Source: Jeotgalibacillus terrae
GTDB taxonomy: Bacteria > Bacillota > Bacilli > Bacillales > Jeotgalibacillaceae
Direction of reading: 5' to 3'
DNA: 64,000 nucleotides
Assembly: GCF_016908195.1 (NCBI RefSeq)
Contig: NZ_JAFBDK010000011.1
Coordinates: 1 to 64,000 of the forward strand
In this document: positions 8,878 through 18,307 of the stretch, piece by piece
Position numbering within the stretch: the stretch's first letter is position 1
Layout of the letters: each line of letters opens with the position of its first letter
Notes under the pieces: generated by a model
Told to the model about the DNA's origin: nothing
Databases searched by the model: none
Seen by the model: only the letters and a program-made list of their open reading frames with translations
Translations under genes and position numbers: made by a program

Positions 8878-10695
8878 TTATTTATCCAGCAATGCTTCCA
8901 TTTCATTGAGCTTTTCTTCAAATACCTTACATGCCTCTTCAATTGGCTCTGCACTTGTCATATCAACGCCAGCTTTTTTCAGCACTTCGATTGGATAATC
9001 AGAGCTCCCTGCTTTGAGGAATTCATTAATGTATTTTTCAACTGCAGGCTCTCCCTCATCAAGAATCTTCTTGCTGAGTGCCGTAGCTGCACTGTAGCCT
9101 GTCGCATACTGATATACATAGTAATTATAATAGAAGTGAGGAATTCTTGCCCACTCAAGTCCAATTTCTTCATCTACAATTAATTCATCACCGAAGTACT
9201 TTTTATTCAGCGCATAGTACTCTTTTGTCAGTGAATCTGCTGTCAGCGCTTCACCATCCTGTGCCATCTGGTGAATTTTATGTTCAAATTCAGCAAACAT
9301 TGTCTGTCTGAAAACAGTCCCTCTGAAGCCTTCAAGGAAATGATTCAGAATATAGAGCCTCTTCTTTTCATCATCGATTGTTTTCAGCAGATGATCATTT
9401 AAGAGCGCTTCATTACATGTTGAAGCTACCTCAGCTACAAAAATTGAGTATCCGCTGTCATGATAAGGCTGATTGCCTCTTGAGTAATAGCTGTGTACAC
9501 TGTGGCCAAATTCATGCGCGAGTGTGAAAAGGTTATTTACATTATCCTGCCAGTTCATGAGAATATAAGGATTTGTACCAAATGCACCCGAAGAATATGC
9601 ACCGCTTCTCTTCCCCTTATTTTCCTCAACATCAACCCATCTGTTTGATAAACCTTCATTGACAACTTTCAGATATTCATCACCAAGTGGCTGCAATCCG
9701 TCTGTCATCATCTGTTTTGCTTCATCATAACTGACCTTCATCGCAGCATCTTTTACTAATGGCGTATATAGGTCATACATGTGCAGTTCTTCAAGGCCAA
9801 GCACCTTTTTACGCAGTTTGACATAGCGGTGAAGAAGGTGCAGGTTCTTGTTAACTGTTCCTACAAGATTTTCATATACATCTTCAGGAATACTGTTATT
9901 TGAAAGTGCTGCATGACGGGCAGAACGGTAATTTCTAACTTTTGCAGAGAAGTTATCTTTCTTAATCTGTCCACCTAATGTAGATGCAAACGTATTACGA
10001 AACTGTCCATACGTTTCATAAACAGCTTTGAACGCATCACGTCTAACGCGCTGGTCACCGCTTTCAAGAAAGTTAATAAATCTTCCGTGCGTGACTTCCA
10101 CCTCTTCCCCGTTCTCATCTTTTACTGTCGGAAAAGTCAGGTCAGCATTATTTAATGTACCAAACGTATTGGCAGAACCGTTCAGAACTTCTGACGCTTC
10201 TGCAAGCAGTGCTTCCATTTCTGCTGTCAGTACGTGCGGGCGCTGGGCATTCAATACTTCGAGTGAATGCTCATACGTTTTTAATTCAGGTTTTTCCTGA
10301 AGAAACTGGTGGATTTTTTCTTCTTCAATCGCTAATATTTCGGGCATCATGAATGCAAAAGCACTGCTCACCTGTGACACCAGGCTTTTAGCGCGGTCAT
10401 CCATTCCCTGATAAGTAGCATTACCTGTATCCTGATCGTGACGCATATGTGAATATGTATATAGCCTTTCAAGACGTTCCATTACTGAATCCTGGAACTT
10501 TAAAGCCTGATAAAAAGTATCTGCGCTATTACCAAGTGTACCTTTGAAATCTGCAGCTTTTTTTGATTCAGCTAATATTTCTTTATATTCACTGTGCCAT
10601 GATTCATCATCAGAGAAGATCGCTTCTAAATTCCACGTGAGTTCCTCAGGGACTTCATTTCTTTCTTTTAACTTCTTTACAGTTTGACTAGACAT
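8878..10695 (-). CDS. pepF: Oligoendopeptidase F (M3 family)
   Basis: A cytoplasmic zinc peptidase that cuts short peptides (about 7-17 residues). The 605-residue protein has normal PepF length. The catalytic HEXXH motif is HEFGHSVHSYY at about residue 394, with the downstream Glu in FVAEVAST. The ATG has AGGAGGAACAAA upstream. It lies 62 bases after coiA on the same strand with no terminator between, so it is probably co-transcribed with coiA, the same arrangement as B. subtilis coiA-pepF. Confidence 0.96.
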   Translation of the reverse strand: MSSQTVKKLKERNEVPEELTWNLEAIFSDDESWHSEYKEILAESKKAADFKGTLGNSADTFYQALKFQDSVMERLERLYTYSHMRHDQDTGNATYQGMDDRAKSLVSQVSSAFAFMMPEILAIEEEKIHQFLQEKPELKTYEHSLEVLNAQRPHVLTAEMEALLAEASEVLNGSANTFGTLNNADLTFPTVKDENGEEVEVTHGRFINFLESGDQRVRRDAFKAVYETYGQFRNTFASTLGGQIKKDNFSAKVRNYRSARHAALSNNSIPEDVYENLVGTVNKNLHLLHRYVKLRKKVLGLEELHMYDLYTPLVKDAAMKVSYDEAKQMMTDGLQPLGDEYLKVVNEGLSNRWVDVEENKGKRSGAYSSGAFGTNPYILMNWQDNVNNLFTLAHEFGHSVHSYYSRGNQPYHDSGYSIFVAEVASTCNEALLNDHLLKTIDDEKKRLYILNHFLEGFRGTVFRQTMFAEFEHKIHQMAQDGEALTADSLTKEYYALNKKYFGDELIVDEEIGLEWARIPHFYYNYYVYQYATGYSAATALSKKILDEGEPAVEKYINEFLKAGSSDYPIEVLKKAGVDMTSAEPIEEACKVFEEKLNEMEALLDK

Positions 10696-10757
10696 TTTGT
10701 TCCTCCTATCATTACTCGAACTTTCTTTATTTTCTCTCTTTTTTAAATAAGTTGCAA

Positions 10758-11951
10758 CTATCTTCTATTATATTCCTGTATGATTATTTCCTTATATAAG
10801 CGATGAAAGTGTTTTAATTTTTCATCTCTGTTTTGTACGGATATTTCAGATTCAGGTTCCGCCAATTTATAAAACTCTCCATTTGTATTAATGATCGAAC
10901 ATATTGTTAATAGATGAAGCAGCTCCTCAACAGATGACCTGACAAAGTCTGATGGGAAATTTTCATGCAGGATTCTTAAATGAATACACTGATGACGGAT
11001 CAGGCTCTTCAGTTCTGCAACTAATTGTAAGGAAGTAAAGGTGCCTGTTTGTTTCATATACAGATATAAATAGGCCTGCCATTCCATAGGGGGAACTGAA
11101 TAAAAAATATTGGATTTTAGAAATAGTCCAACCCAGGGAGGCAGTGAAAATAAAGAGGATTTTGCAGTATATATTCTTTTGAGGAGCGGATCTTTGAAAC
11201 TTTTGCGGTACTTAAATACGTTCAACATCCATTTCTCATTCATTTTCAGGTGCAAGTGATAATGACGATGCGCTGCTTCAAATGTCTCCAAAGGAAAGTG
11301 CGGAAAAGATAGTATGTGCTGCGGGAAGCTTGTCTGGTCAGTATAAAAGAGTGATCTACTTAGAGGAATAAGGTGATGAAGGATGGTAAATAATCTTTTT
11401 TCCGGGGAGTAAGTGATGAGATAGTATTGATTTTTCACCTGTGAATACCTGATAAATTGCTGCTGAAAAGATGTTAGTTTGATTAACTTTGAATGCTCAG
11501 CTATTACAGTAGGCACAAGCCAAAATGGGATGACTCCGATTTTTCTGTAATCCATAGATCGTTGCTGCACTGTTTCACTTGAAACAGGAGAACACTGAAA
11601 TTCAAAAGCATACTCGACTGAATTAAACCTTACACTGATATCAGTGCGTCTGTTAATACGGGTGTAAGTTTTCTCAAGCTCAGTTGTACACGACTGCGAT
11701 GATAGCCAGTCGTTCAGCCTTGTCTTGGCCAGCAGGTGGAGACTTGATTCAGATTCTGAAAAACCTGAGCAATGTACTTTAGATTTGTGTGCAAAATGTG
11801 GAATAACTTTGGGTCCTGATTTAACCAGGACAGGAGATTTACAGGCGGGACATCTGAGAGGCAGATGACGCAGTGACTGCACATAAGAACTGTTATGTAT
11901 TCTTGAGTACAGTGATTTAACTTCACCATCAAAAGTTTCGGCAATTAACAT
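10758..11951 (-). CDS. coiA: Competence protein CoiA
   Basis: CoiA is needed for natural transformation, acting after DNA uptake at the recombination step. The 397-residue protein has an N-terminal zinc-ribbon-like pair (CPAC at about 34-37), followed by HFAHKS. Next comes a nuclease-like core with RTDISVRF and EFQCS, matching the PD-(D/E)xK-type CoiA domain (about residues 60-200). The C-terminal half is variable. The ATG has AGAGGAGG upstream, only a few bases after the T-run of the mecA terminator. No ComK box (AAAA-N5-TTTT pair) was evident in the 66-base gap before it. Confidence 0.9.
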   Translation of the reverse strand: MLIAETFDGEVKSLYSRIHNSSYVQSLRHLPLRCPACKSPVLVKSGPKVIPHFAHKSKVHCSGFSESESSLHLLAKTRLNDWLSSQSCTTELEKTYTRINRRTDISVRFNSVEYAFEFQCSPVSSETVQQRSMDYRKIGVIPFWLVPTVIAEHSKLIKLTSFQQQFIRYSQVKNQYYLITYSPEKRLFTILHHLIPLSRSLFYTDQTSFPQHILSFPHFPLETFEAAHRHYHLHLKMNEKWMLNVFKYRKSFKDPLLKRIYTAKSSLFSLPPWVGLFLKSNIFYSVPPMEWQAYLYLYMKQTGTFTSLQLVAELKSLIRHQCIHLRILHENFPSDFVRSSVEELLHLLTICSIINTNGEFYKLAEPESEISVQNRDEKLKHFHRLYKEIIIQEYNRR

Positions 11952-11965
11952 TTGTTCCTCCTCTT

Positions 11966-12007
11966 AAAAAACTGTACTGCTGTTTCTCAAGAGAAACAGC
12001 AGTACAG
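11966..12007 (-). terminator. Terminator of mecA
   Basis: On the minus strand a perfect 17-base stem (11973-11989 with 11992-12008) and a 2-base loop lead into TTTTTT. The T-run ends only a few bases before the coiA ribosome site. Confidence 0.93.
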
Positions 12008-12017
12008 CTGTAATAAA

Positions 12018-12674
12018 TTAATTGAAGTATTCGTTCACCTGTTTAAAAACCTGATCATTCATAATGACTTTACCATACTCTTCAAGACGGTGGACTGTAA
12101 CACTTGTTGCCTTACCATACTCAAACAGCAGGCTTGAAATGTTTTCGTAGTCGTCTTCTTCAAACTGGTTCTCAGGGAAATCACTATATAGGTAATATTG
12201 ATTTTCATAAGAAAACAGCTTAGTCATCAGGCGATCTTCCTGAATCAATCTTTTTGAAAGAGCAATAACATCTTCAAAATCCTGAAAACGAAGGACTAGT
12301 TTCATTTCCATTTCATCCTGTTGTTCATCTTCCATGTCAAAATGCTGATCGAGATAATCTTCAATCTGGTTAGATAACCCCGGTCCATTTTTGTCATCCT
12401 GCATCGGCAGATCGAACTTCTGTCCGTCTTTCGTTACCTGTGCTTTTGTCACAAGTATCTCAAGACCTTTTTCCAGTGCCTGAACCTGAATCCAAAGTGG
12501 ACCTTCAACAGTGAAATCTTCTTCCTGATGAACTTCATCCATCATTTCCCAGAAGAGTTCTTCACTTTTATCCCGGTTATACCAGATTTCTTCTCTGTCA
12601 AATCCTCTGTCTTCTATATCCCCATAGGAAATATAAAATTTTACGGTATGATCGTTAATGCGTTCTATTTCCAT
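12018..12674 (-). CDS. mecA: Adaptor protein MecA
   Basis: MecA delivers ComK (and Spx) to ClpCP and helps assemble the ClpC hexamer, so it restrains competence. The 218-residue protein has the N-terminal substrate-binding domain (about 1-80, MEIERINDHTVKFYISYGDIEDRG), an acidic linker (about 100-125, DMEDEQQDEMEME-like) and the C-terminal ClpC-binding domain (about 130-218). The ATG is preceded by AGGAAGGGAGAG. It lies between spxA and coiA, as in B. subtilis, and has its own strong terminator. Confidence 0.95.
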   Translation of the reverse strand: MEIERINDHTVKFYISYGDIEDRGFDREEIWYNRDKSEELFWEMMDEVHQEEDFTVEGPLWIQVQALEKGLEILVTKAQVTKDGQKFDLPMQDDKNGPGLSNQIEDYLDQHFDMEDEQQDEMEMKLVLRFQDFEDVIALSKRLIQEDRLMTKLFSYENQYYLYSDFPENQFEEDDYENISSLLFEYGKATSVTVHRLEEYGKVIMNDQVFKQVNEYFN

Positions 12675-12985
12675 CTTTCAACTCTCCCTTCCTATGTGTT
12701 GGATGAAGGGAATCTCCCCCCTAGTCATAGGTAGTACAATCGAACTCAAAGAATAGGGTGATCTTTCTACTCTTATATTGTATGATAATTCTGCCATAAA
12801 GGGAAATTATATGGCGTCTAATTATTTAACAGATTGTCATTTGAGTGTAGACTATTCCCTCAATTATTTCAAGCAGTGAAGCTTATTGAAATGTCTTGGG
12901 AGAATCTTATATAATTATCCCCAATTATACAAAAAGACTTGTCCTGTTACTAAAAAACGGACAAGTCTTACTATTTAATCTAAAC
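12675..12985. other. Intergenic region mecA-spxA (311 bp)
   Basis: It holds the spxA terminator at its right end and, presumably, the mecA promoter. No open frame with a ribosome site was found and I could not assign a convincing promoter by eye. Confidence 0.6.
12931..12969 (-). terminator. Terminator of spxA
   Basis: On the minus strand an 11-base stem AAGACTTGTCC/GGACAAGTCTT with a 14-base loop is followed by TTTTTG. Confidence 0.85.
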
Positions 12986-13381
12986 TTAATTAACCATTTT
13001 TTGTGCTTCAAGAAGCTGGAATGTACGTACTTTTCTTGGCAGGAATCTGCGAATTTCATCTTCATTATAACCTACCTGAAGACGCTTCTCATCCATAATA
13101 ATTGGACGTCTTAACAATCCCGGGTTTTCCTGAATCAGTTCAAATAGGTCCTGCAATGGCAGAGATTCTAAATCAACGTTCAGTTTTTGAAAGATTTTAG
13201 ATCTTGTAGAAATGATCTCATCTGTTCCATCTTCAGTCATACGAAGTACTTCTTTGATTTCCTCAATACTTAACGGTTCAGAGAAGATATTTCTTTCTGT
13301 ATATGGAATCTCGTGTTCTTCCAACCAGGCTTTTGCTTTCCTGCATGATGTACAGCTAGGTGAAGTGAACAAAGTTACCAT
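12986..13381 (-). CDS. spxA: Redox-responsive global regulator Spx
   Basis: Spx binds the alpha C-terminal domain of RNA polymerase and switches on thiol-stress genes; it is degraded by ClpXP with SpxH. The 131-residue protein has the CxxC redox switch Cys10-Thr-Ser-Cys13, Gly52 at the polymerase contact, and the conserved EIISTRS and [27 protein letters not shown] segments. An upstream TTG would add seven residues, but the ATG at 13381 matches the family start exactly. GAGGGAG lies 12 bases before it. The gene follows yjbC on the same strand, as in B. subtilis yjbC-spx. Confidence 0.96.
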   Translation of the reverse strand: MVTLFTSPSCTSCRKAKAWLEEHEIPYTERNIFSEPLSIEEIKEVLRMTEDGTDEIISTRSKIFQKLNVDLESLPLQDLFELIQENPGLLRRPIIMDEKRLQVGYNEDEIRRFLPRKVRTFQLLEAQKMVN

Positions 13382-13528
13382 GAACCATTCACACTCCCTC
13401 AATTTAAAAATTTATCCTTCAATATCTTTAACAAATGATTTCTAGATTAAAATCGTTTTAAAAAGATATCTTGAATTCATTATACACAATCAACAATGTT
13501 TTGAATAGTAGCTTAACGAAATTGTCAT

Positions 13529-13551
13529 ATAAATGTGATAAACACATTTAT
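13529..13551. promoter_or_regulatory. Unassigned 23-bp palindrome upstream of spxA
   Basis: The arms ATAAATGTG and CACATTTAT are perfect complements around ATAAA. The palindrome lies between yjbC and spxA, about 150 bases upstream of the spxA start and about 45 bases upstream of a TATAAT on the minus strand (13479-13484). It looks like an operator; the regulator is not identifiable from the sequence. Confidence 0.5.
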
Positions 13552-13652
13552 AATGTTGTCTTAATGTAGTTATTCCCGAATCCGTAATAGTTAAACATAA
13601 CTTAAGCAATTTGTTTTAGGCATTCTCATTTAACCTGCTGTAATTGAAAAAG

Positions 13653-14225
13653 TTATATTTCTTTCAATACATCTTCCGCATCTTCACGATCGTTTTTAAG
13701 TACCTTTTCCACCGGTTCGTATTCATCCCCGTAAAAAGTTTTATCTTTATAAGTATGGATATCCTGATATGTTTTTTTCATTGCCTGATAAATAACTTCT
13801 TCACTTTCATCATCCGGTGCCCAGTAAAGGATTTCCATAGAATTCACTTCATTAGTAGCCAATGAGCGCCTGTTATAACCGATGGAAGTTGCATGCTGAA
13901 AACCAGCTCTTTTGTAAAAGCGGAGACGCTTTTCAGTATCAGTATCTTCATAATCAACCGGTTCAACCTCAAGGATGATAGGTTTATTTTTGTCCTTCAT
14001 CTTTTGAATCAGTTTTCCCCCCAGGCCTTCTCCCCTTGCGCTGCCTGAGACGAATAAATAATCTATAAAGATAAAATCACCTGTTTCAACGTACATAAGT
14101 ACATGTTTTGGTCCTTCATCCTTGTGATAAATATCACTTCTTTCTTTTAAAAGCGTTTCCATATGTTCGCGTGATTTCATTTCTTCTACAGGAAAATAAT
14201 CACGCAGCTTTTCATACCAGTGCAT
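13653..14225 (-). CDS. yjbC: GNAT-family acetyltransferase, YjbC-like
   Basis: A putative N-acetyltransferase with unknown substrate. The 190-residue protein has the GNAT core: the acceptor-side strand MYVETGDFIFIDYLFVS, the acetyl-CoA loop ARGEGLGGKLIQKM (R/Q-x-x-G-x-G/A type), then RFYKRAGF. A C-terminal extension (about 150-190) is charged. The ATG at 14225 is preferred over codons upstream because AAAGGGG is 8 bases before it. It precedes spxA, and in B. subtilis the pair forms an operon with extra promoters before spx; here the 271-base gap could hold one. Confidence 0.85.
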   Translation of the reverse strand: MHWYEKLRDYFPVEEMKSREHMETLLKERSDIYHKDEGPKHVLMYVETGDFIFIDYLFVSGSARGEGLGGKLIQKMKDKNKPIILEVEPVDYEDTDTEKRLRFYKRAGFQHATSIGYNRRSLATNEVNSMEILYWAPDDESEEVIYQAMKKTYQDIHTYKDKTFYGDEYEPVEKVLKNDREDAEDVLKEI

Positions 14226-14340
14226 ATTCTGATCCCCTTTCAAAATGTGAGATTTTAAGGTTAAATTAGTGAGGTTTATTTGAGGGTAGTTAACCTTTTT
14301 ACTATACCCTATTTAAATTTTTATAAACATAGACAGCGAA

Positions 14341-14374
14341 AAAATAAAAGGCCGGCACAAATTCGTGTGCCGGC
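14341..14374 (-). terminator. Terminator of the DUF4015 gene
   Basis: On the minus strand a 9-base stem GCCGGCACA/TGTGCCGGC with a 6-base loop is followed by CTTTTATTTT. Confidence 0.88.
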
Positions 14375-14390
14375 TCATGGTGTGTTTTGC

Positions 14391-15581
14391 TTAAGGCAGA
14401 TAATCTACCCCATCTGTGTATGTGTTTCCTGCATTCCAAAGAAGGAATTCATTAATGCCGTTATCATATAACGCATCAATTTGTGCTTTTACTTCATCAG
14501 CTCCATAGACCAGGTAGTTGCCTGCTCCGAGATAGGAAGCGGTGAAATCCTGAATCCATGGTCTTGAAACTGGTGGATCTTCAAGTTCAGCAAGTTTTGC
14601 ATTTTCAACTTTTGCATATTCAGAGATCAGGTTGTAAGGCTCTAAGTCCGGTTTGGCAATGCCAAAATAAGACGTCCAGTGACTTGGATAGATCATAGAT
14701 GAAATCACATCCACGTTTTCAGAAATACGATTGAAATTCTGTCCAATACCTGGTGCTTCAGGTAATGTAGCCGAATAACCGAAAATATCGACAGACACAT
14801 CTACATCATAAGGCTCAAGCTGTTCAGAAGCATATGCAACGAAATCCGTTACTGCATCAACTCTTTCGTTGGTTTCGTCATTACCGTCGTCAGTATACTC
14901 TCCTGTACCGTATGTAAGAACATCATCCCTTGTTTCAAACCCTTCAGGGAATCTTACATAATCAAACTGAATTTCCTTGAATCCCATTTTTGCAGCTTCA
15001 ATTGCAATCTCTACATTGTAGTCCCACACTTCTTTTAAGAATGGATTGACAAAGGATTCTTCACGGCCATTTGCCCATACCTGTCCATTTTCCTGAAATG
15101 ACAAGTCAGGTCTCTTTTCAGCCAATACAGTATCTTTAAATACTACAATACGTGCAATTGGATAAACTTCATGTTCTTCAAGCGTCTCAAGCATCGCACG
15201 GGGCTCTTTTATGTAAGGTTGTCCAATATCATAAAAAGGTGAATCCTCTTCAGGTACATATGTTAAATAACCGTGATCTTCTTTAATATCAATTACCATT
15301 GCATTCAAGTCAGTGTTATCCATCAGGTCAAGCAGTGTTTCAAAACGTGCTCCGCCTGCAGAGTGTCCTGTTACATAAATTCCTCTGACAGCATCCGGAT
15401 ATTCAAAAGTTAAACCTGAGTCATAGACAAAACGGGGCATTGATTCCGGGAAACCTTTTTGTTGTTGTGATACTTCTCTAATTTGATGTTGTTCATGTGA
15501 TTCTGCAAGAACATCAGTATTAAATACTGCTAAAGCAAGAATTGCAGCGCTTGCAGAAGTTGCGATGTATTTCAATGACAC
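14391..15581 (-). CDS. Secreted putative glycoside hydrolase (DUF4015)
   Basis: It belongs by pattern to the DUF4015 putative glycosyl hydrolase family (TIM-barrel type); no activity is established. The 396-residue product has a signal peptide (basic start, hydrophobic stretch about 7-20, cleavage after VLA at about residue 26). The mature part starts with an acidic/Gln-rich stretch. Barrel-like segments are visible: RGIYVTGHSAG, LNAMVIDIKEDHG, YPIARIVVFKD, EIQFDYVRFPEG, VSVDIFGY and DVISSMIYPSHW, with acidic residues at strand ends as in glycosidases. GTG at 15581 with GGAGAGG upstream is chosen over TTG 18 bases earlier, which lies within that ribosome site. It is divergent from trpS. Confidence 0.8.
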   Translation of the reverse strand: MSLKYIATSASAAILALAVFNTDVLAESHEQHQIREVSQQQKGFPESMPRFVYDSGLTFEYPDAVRGIYVTGHSAGGARFETLLDLMDNTDLNAMVIDIKEDHGYLTYVPEEDSPFYDIGQPYIKEPRAMLETLEEHEVYPIARIVVFKDTVLAEKRPDLSFQENGQVWANGREESFVNPFLKEVWDYNVEIAIEAAKMGFKEIQFDYVRFPEGFETRDDVLTYGTGEYTDDGNDETNERVDAVTDFVAYASEQLEPYDVDVSVDIFGYSATLPEAPGIGQNFNRISENVDVISSMIYPSHWTSYFGIAKPDLEPYNLISEYAKVENAKLAELEDPPVSRPWIQDFTASYLGAGNYLVYGADEVKAQIDALYDNGINEFLLWNAGNTYTDGVDYLP

Positions 15582-15742
15582 GTTTACCTCTCCTACCAAC
15601 TCGTTTTTATGTACTTTTTAATTCTAACAAGTAATAATAGTAAATGAAACGTTATATTGAATTATTTTGTTAATAATTTCTGAAATTCCAATTTTATTTT
15701 AAAAATCGCCATAAAAATATTATTTTTGAATTTGAAAATGAT

Positions 15743-15772
15743 TTGCTTATCTTTCAAAAGTTCATTTATAAT
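15743..15772 (+). promoter_or_regulatory. Promoter of the trpS leader
   Basis: TTGCTT (15743-15748) and TATAAT (15767-15772) are separated by 18 bases, placing transcription start near 15779, just before the T-box leader. Confidence 0.6.
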
Positions 15773-15778
15773 AACTTT

Positions 15779-17049
<1,271 letters not shown>

Positions 17050-17053
17050 TGGT

Positions 17054-17086
17054 AAAAAGCTGAGACATTTTGTCTCAGCTTTTTAT
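17054..17086. terminator. Terminator of trpS
   Basis: An AAAAAGCTGAGACA stem with its complement and a 3-base loop is followed by TTTTT. A-run and T-run on both sides allow bidirectional action; its right part overlaps the 3' end of the small convergent gene. Confidence 0.88.
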
Positions 17087-17296
17087 ATTTCTCTCCCTCC
17101 ACGGGTATTTTACTGTAGATAAATGAATGAATAATGCCCCTATTGGAATGCCATAAGTTTCTGTATGACTGAATAAGTATTTGATGTATTCTGCTGTCGT
17201 GTTCCCCGATGGAATGAGGTTTATAAAAATTAAACTGTGAATCATACCCGATGAAAGCAGTAGAAAACCAATTATGTACAAGAAAAACCTTGTCAT
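17075..17296 (-). CDS. Small membrane protein, 73 aa, unknown
   Basis: Not recognised. The ATG at 17296 has GGGGTG 6 bases upstream; the open frame extends further, but that part would start inside the appC terminator. The product has one clear N-terminal membrane helix (about 4-27, FFLYIIGFLLLSSGMIHSLIF) and a weaker second one (about 50-62). It stands alone between appC and trpS, where B. subtilis carries yjbA, but it does not resemble YjbA in size. Confidence 0.6.
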   Translation of the reverse strand: MTRFFLYIIGFLLLSSGMIHSLIFINLIPSGNTTAEYIKYLFSHTETYGIPIGALFIHLSTVKYPWRERNIKS

Positions 17297-17350
17297 TAGT
17301 ACACCCCGTATTATTGTATGCAGAGTATAGATGAAATTTCCCGGGAAATG

Positions 17351-17382
17351 AAAAAAGCGTCTCAATTGAGAGACGCTTTTTT
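17351..17382 (-). terminator. Terminator of the app operon
   Basis: The 7-base stem GCGTCTC/GAGACGC, extended by A/T pairs, is flanked by runs of six A and six T. It sits directly after appC. Confidence 0.88.
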
Positions 17383-17383
17383 G

Positions 17384-18289
17384 TTATCGTTGAGATTTAG
17401 GATTAAATGCATCCTTTAAACCTTCACCAATAAAGTTAATTGAAAGAATTGTTACTGTCAGAATAATCGCAGGTGGCATCCAGATCCATGGTTTATTGGA
17501 TAATACATCTGATTCCTGAGAAGCAGATAGCATATTCCCCCAGCTTGGGATCGTCTGTGGTACACCGAAACCAAGGTAACTTAGTCCGGATTCAGCGACA
17601 ATCAATCCTGCGAATAAAATAGTAGACTGAACGATAATTGTGGACAATACGTTTGGAAGTAAGTGTTTAATAATTACTTTAGACGGCTTACACCCTATTG
17701 ATACTGCTGCTAAAATATATTCATTCTCTTTTTCAGCCAGAATTTTACTTCTTACAATCCGGGCTACACCGCCCCAGCTGAGTAAACTGATTACGACAAT
17801 TAAGATCGTTAATCCATCTACTAAACCATAGAAGATTGTACTAAGTACGATAACGAATACAAGGAATGGGAAGTTAAGCACGAAATCAGTGAATCTCATT
17901 AGAACTGAATCAACAACTCCGCCATAAAACCCTGCAATTGAACCGACAATTGTACCAAACAGAACAACGAGCGTTGTACAGGCCATCCCTACCAGCAGTG
18001 ATACACGTCCACCATATAATAATCGTGTAAATACATCACGTCCAGATTTATCAGTTCCAAGCCAATGTTCGTTACTTGGCTCTAAAGACATTTGCATAAT
18101 ATTTACTTTTGAAATATCAGCAGTTGTAACATAAGGTGCTAAAAACGATACGATAATCACTGTCAACAGGAAAAAACTGCTGATCATAGCAAGTTTGTTC
18201 CTCAAAAACTTACGTCTGGCAATTGCCCAAGGAGACATATTAATGGTTTTTTCCTGTGACTTGTTTGAATCGGCTGTTACATTGACCAT
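17384..18289 (-). CDS. appC: Oligopeptide ABC transporter permease AppC
   Basis: Inner-membrane permease of the peptide importer. The 301-residue protein has the N-terminal cytoplasmic stretch and membrane helix typical of OppC (about 25-50, then LAPYVTTADISKVN) and six membrane helices in all. The EAA loop contacting the ATPases is AAVSIGCKPSKVIIKHLLPNV. It is the last gene of appD-appF-appA-appB-appC, ended by a strong terminator. Confidence 0.94.
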   Translation of the reverse strand: MVNVTADSNKSQEKTINMSPWAIARRKFLRNKLAMISSFFLLTVIIVSFLAPYVTTADISKVNIMQMSLEPSNEHWLGTDKSGRDVFTRLLYGGRVSLLVGMACTTLVVLFGTIVGSIAGFYGGVVDSVLMRFTDFVLNFPFLVFVIVLSTIFYGLVDGLTILIVVISLLSWGGVARIVRSKILAEKENEYILAAVSIGCKPSKVIIKHLLPNVLSTIIVQSTILFAGLIVAESGLSYLGFGVPQTIPSWGNMLSASQESDVLSNKPWIWMPPAIILTVTILSINFIGEGLKDAFNPKSQR

Positions 18290-18307
18290 TGAATAATTCC
18301 TCCTTTA

